Source of the DNA: Gnetum montanum
Lineage: Eukaryota; Streptophyta; Gnetopsida; Gnetales; Gnetaceae
Reading direction: 5' to 3'
Assembly (NCBI GenBank): GCA_015680685.1
Contig: MNCI01014774.1
Span: forward strand, 977,263-1,041,262
DNA length: 64,000 bases
Below, in pieces: positions 60,962-64,000 of this stretch (positions are counted from its first letter, which is position 1; each line of letters starts with the position of its first letter). The translations under genes and the position numbers were made by a program. The notes under the pieces were generated by a model. The model ran no database searches. It was not told where the DNA came from and saw only the letters and a program-made list of their open reading frames with translations.

Positions 60962-61216
60962 TGTTGGAAAGAATCAGTAAATTCCTGATTTTGTGGACTA
61001 GAAAATTCTGATTTAGTGGGATTAATTGCAGTTTTTTGTGGAGTTGGTTTTCCTTGATTTATAGCTTCCGTTTTTATTGTTTCTGATTTTTAGGAGATTG
61101 GTTTTCTTTTTTAGTTTGTTTCCTGAAATACGGAATAAGGCTGGTTTATAAATCCTTGTATGCAATCTTTCATAAACTTCAATAAAGAGAACTATTTCAT
61201 TTCATCTCTTTGTTCA
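60962..61216 (+). mobile_element. 5' LTR of a Ty1/copia element
   Basis: 255 bp, starting TGTTGGAAAGAATC and ending TTCA, directly followed by a PBS-like sequence. A short LTR, the TGTTGG start and the AATAAAG near the end (CTTCAATAAAGAGAAC) are usual for plant copia elements. Confidence 0.75.
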
Positions 61217-61228
61217 TGGTATTGAAGC
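61217..61228 (+). other. Primer-binding site of the copia element
   Basis: TGGTATTGAAGC closely matches TGGTATCAGAGC, complementary to the 3' end of initiator tRNA-Met, the usual copia primer. Two or three bases differ. Confidence 0.75.
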
Positions 61229-61399
61229 TACGTTAAATGGCATAAAAAAATTGGTCTTCCAAATCTTTGATAGATAAACAAAGTTTATTTATAGCCTCAG
61301 TATTGAACATTCCCAACCTACTCAAGGAGGCCGACACATCATCAAAGATTCCCATAGCCTCATTGCACATAGAAGTAATCGAAGTACTTCATGTTTTAC

Positions 61400-64000
61400 A
61401 CATTGCCATGTAAATGATAAGTGGATTGTTAACACAAGTGCTTTAGATCACGTGTATGGAAACAAGACTTTATTCTCGGAATTAAAGAAGTGTCATGATG
61501 ACATTAAGATCACTGTAGCTGATGTTACTATGTCAAGAGTAGTAGGTTGTGTGTCAATTGATATTTCTAGGATGAATCTAAGATTTGTTTACTATGTTCC
61601 GAAGTTGAAGTATAACCTCCTCTCTATCAGCGAATTGTTAAAAGATCAAAATTGTGCAATAACATTTTTCCCTTCTCTCAATGTGTTCTAGGACCTATCT
61701 TTGGGGAGGATGATTGGCATTGCTGAGGAGAAACATGGTCTCTACATTCTCAATGGTGCTGGTTCTTCTTCAAAAGTTCAATCCCGTGAAAATGTCTCCC
61801 TTTCAACCTCGTCTAGTAATGCTTTGGCATAGACACCTTGGTCACCCTAGTTTTGTTTATCTCAAATCTCTGTATTCAACTTTGTTTATCAATAAAAATC
61901 CTTTAGATTTCAAGTGCAAACATTGTATTGGTGCAAAACAAACTAGAAAAAATTATCCTTCTCATACATATCAAGTGTCAAAGCCATTTCATCTTATACA
62001 CAGTGACATATGGGGTCTTGCTCATCAATCCACTCTCACGGGCTCTAAGTGGTTTATCACGTTTATTGATGATCATACAAGGATGTGTTGGGTTTATCTC
62101 ATGAGAGACAAATCAGAAACTAAATCCATTGTTAAACAGTATCACAAACATATCTTAAATGTCTTCCAAACCAATATCCAAATTCTGAGAACTAACAATG
62201 GTAGAGAGGATTTCACAAATGACTTGACACAATACCTAAATGATAATGGAGTGTTTCATCAGAGTTCTTGTACCTACACACGTCAACACAATGGAGTGGC
62301 AGAGAGGAAAAATAGACATTTACTAGAGGTAGCCCGAGCTCTTATGTTCACTAGTCATGCTCCAAACTCTTTTTGGCGAGAAGCAGTGTTAACTGTGGCC
62401 TATCTTATAAATAGAATGTCATCCAAAACTCTAAATCTTCGAACTCCTCTTAGTTGTCTACTTGATGCCTATCCTCATGTTTGTATTCTTAACTCTCTTT
62501 TTCCTAGAGTGTTTGGTTGCATTGCATATGTCTATAATCATCACCCACCAAAGAGTAAACTTGATCCCAAATCCTCTAAGTGTGTCTTAACTAGCTACTC
62601 TCTATCTCAAAAGGGATACAGATGCTTTCAACCCCACTTCCAGAAAATTCTGTCTCTTATGATGTAACTTTTTTTGGAAGATAAAATGTTTTATCCCAAT
62701 AGTTCTCTTCAGGGGGAGATGATTGGTGAAGATGAGCATTGGGATTCCTCTATCTCACTTCCTATATCTATTCTATCTGAGTCTCATTCTTCATTTGAGT
62801 CTCCACCTCCAACTAAACTGGACAATCCTCATACTAAACAAATCACTTCAAATTGAATCAAGGGGGAGAATCAAGCAGCTCCAAACCAATTATGGTTTAT
62901 TCAAGGAGACCAGAGACTCCCCAACTGTGCAACTATCTGAACCAAGGGAGGATCCTGAAATCATGGAAGAAAGTATGGTGTTATCTAATGATTTGGATCT
63001 TCCTATTGCTCTTAGGAAAGGTGTTTGAACTTGTTCCCAACATCCCATCTCTTGGCAGCTAACCTACTCAAATCTGTCTTATCATTACAAGGCATTTGTT
63101 ACTAGCCTTGATAGTGTGGAGATTCCAAAAGATATTCAGAGAGCCCTTCAGAATTTGAAATGAAGAGCAATTATTGAAGAAGAGATAAGAGCACTTCAAG
63201 AGAATGGAACATGGGAGGTAGTTGCTCTTCCTAGTGGGAAGAAACTTGTTGGTTGCAAGTGGATATTTACAGTGAAGTTCATGCCTAATGGGGAAATAGA
63301 GAGGTATAAAGCTCGCTTGGTTGCTCAAGGATACACCCAAACTTGTGGTATTGACTATGAAGAAACATTTGCTCCTATTGCGAAGATGAATTCAAACAAG
63401 GTATTGTTGTCACTTGTTGTAAATCTTGAATGGGATCTTTACCAAATGGATGTAAAGAATGCTTTTTTGAATGGAAATTTGGCGGAGGAAGTGTTTATGA
63501 AGATGCCACCAAGATTTGAGATGGGAAGCAACAAAGTGTGCAAGCTTAAGAAGTCTTTGTATGGTTTGAAACAGTCTCCTAGAGCTTGGTTCACAAGATT
63601 TAGCTCAGCATTGCAGAGTTTTGGATACACCCAAGGGTAGGCCGATCATATAATCTTCACTAAGCAATCATCGAGTGGGAAGAAGTTCATTCTCATTGTG
63701 TATGTGGATGATATCACGATTACCGGTGATGACCGAGATTTCAAAGTTGAAGACTAAACTAAAGAATGAATGTCAAGTCAAGGACCTTGGGATCCTTAGG
63801 TATTTTCTTGGTATGGAGATTGCTAGAAGCAAATAGGGGATCTTTGTTACCCAAAGAAAGTATGTTCTTGATTTGCTTAAGGAGATAGGAAAAATAGGTT
63901 GTAAATCAACTAGCACACTATTGGAAAGGAATTGGAAACAAAAGGTTACAGATAATGATTTGCTAGTTTATTGTGAGCAGTATCAACGTCTGGTAGGAAA
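61400..64000 (+). pseudogene. Ty1/copia polyprotein (protease, integrase, RT), decayed and cut by the window end
   Basis: The order protease-integrase-RT identifies copia. Protease: KWIVNTSALDH at about 61420, where the family has D-S/T-G, so the catalytic Asp is Asn. Integrase (61714-62667): RHLGHPS, a zinc-binding H-C-C part ending CKHCIGAKQ, then IHSDIWG, LRTNNGRED (second catalytic Asp replaced by Asn) and HNGVAERKN with the catalytic Glu. RT (about 63170 on): ERYKARLVAQGYTQ, QMDVKNAFLNG and YVDDITITGDD with the catalytic pair intact. Frameshifts and stops occur at about 61690, 62665, 62850 and 63640. Only about 200 bp separate PBS and protease, so gag is missing. RNase H and the 3' LTR lie beyond the window. 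Confidence 0.9.

Overview
The window is nuclear DNA from a land plant, most likely a seed plant. It is AT-rich and intron-bearing, and most of it is decayed retrotransposons; I cannot name the species. The abundance and age of the LTR elements would suit a large TE-rich genome such as a gymnosperm, but that is low-confidence inference. One 921-base run of N lies at 47218-48138.

Three host genes can be reconstructed exon by exon, and their reading frames close exactly. (1) A gamma-glutamylcyclotransferase-like (GGCT/AIG2-fold) gene lies on the minus strand at 7571-11561, with 3 exons and 169 aa; its 3.2-kb second intron holds a LINE fragment. (2) A TMKL1-type LRR receptor pseudokinase lies on the plus strand at 22052-24759, with 2 exons and 692 aa. 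(3) The large subunit of class I ribonucleotide reductase (RNR1) lies on the minus strand at 26668-30979, with 17 exons and 809 aa. All catalytic residues of RNR1 are intact, intron 7 is a probable GC-AG intron, and an E2F-like plus CCAAT element lies upstream. The three genes are unrelated in function and are not an operon-like cluster.

The rest is mobile DNA. At 1-6484 are minus-strand Ty3/gypsy remains (RT, protease, gag, PBS, LTR), interrupted by a plus-strand LTR. At 17190-17993 and 57095-57949 are two solo LTRs with perfect 5-bp target-site duplications (ATATT and GTAGT). At 34533-43380 is an 8.9-kb element with gag and a second long ORF but no visible pol. At 43381-44786 are the 3' end and LTR of a relative. 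At 45839-50233 a gypsy-like element with an unusual chimeric LTR splits an RTE-clade LINE. SINE copies and RTE tails lie at 19.0, 32-34 and 60 kb. A Ty1/copia element begins at 60962 and runs off the right edge.

The gypsy-like LTRs share TGATGA...TCATCA ends and, just upstream of a TATAAATA box, arrays of GATATC-centred palindromes that differ between subfamilies. The second ORF of the 8.9-kb element keeps one frame for about 380 codons while holding 22 stops, 15 of them TAG, with in-frame CAG almost absent and CAA retained. This points to decay by deamination of CHG-methylated cytosine. These two observations, with the chimeric LTR, are the least ordinary things here. I found no CRISPR array, tRNA, rRNA or bacterial-type feature.
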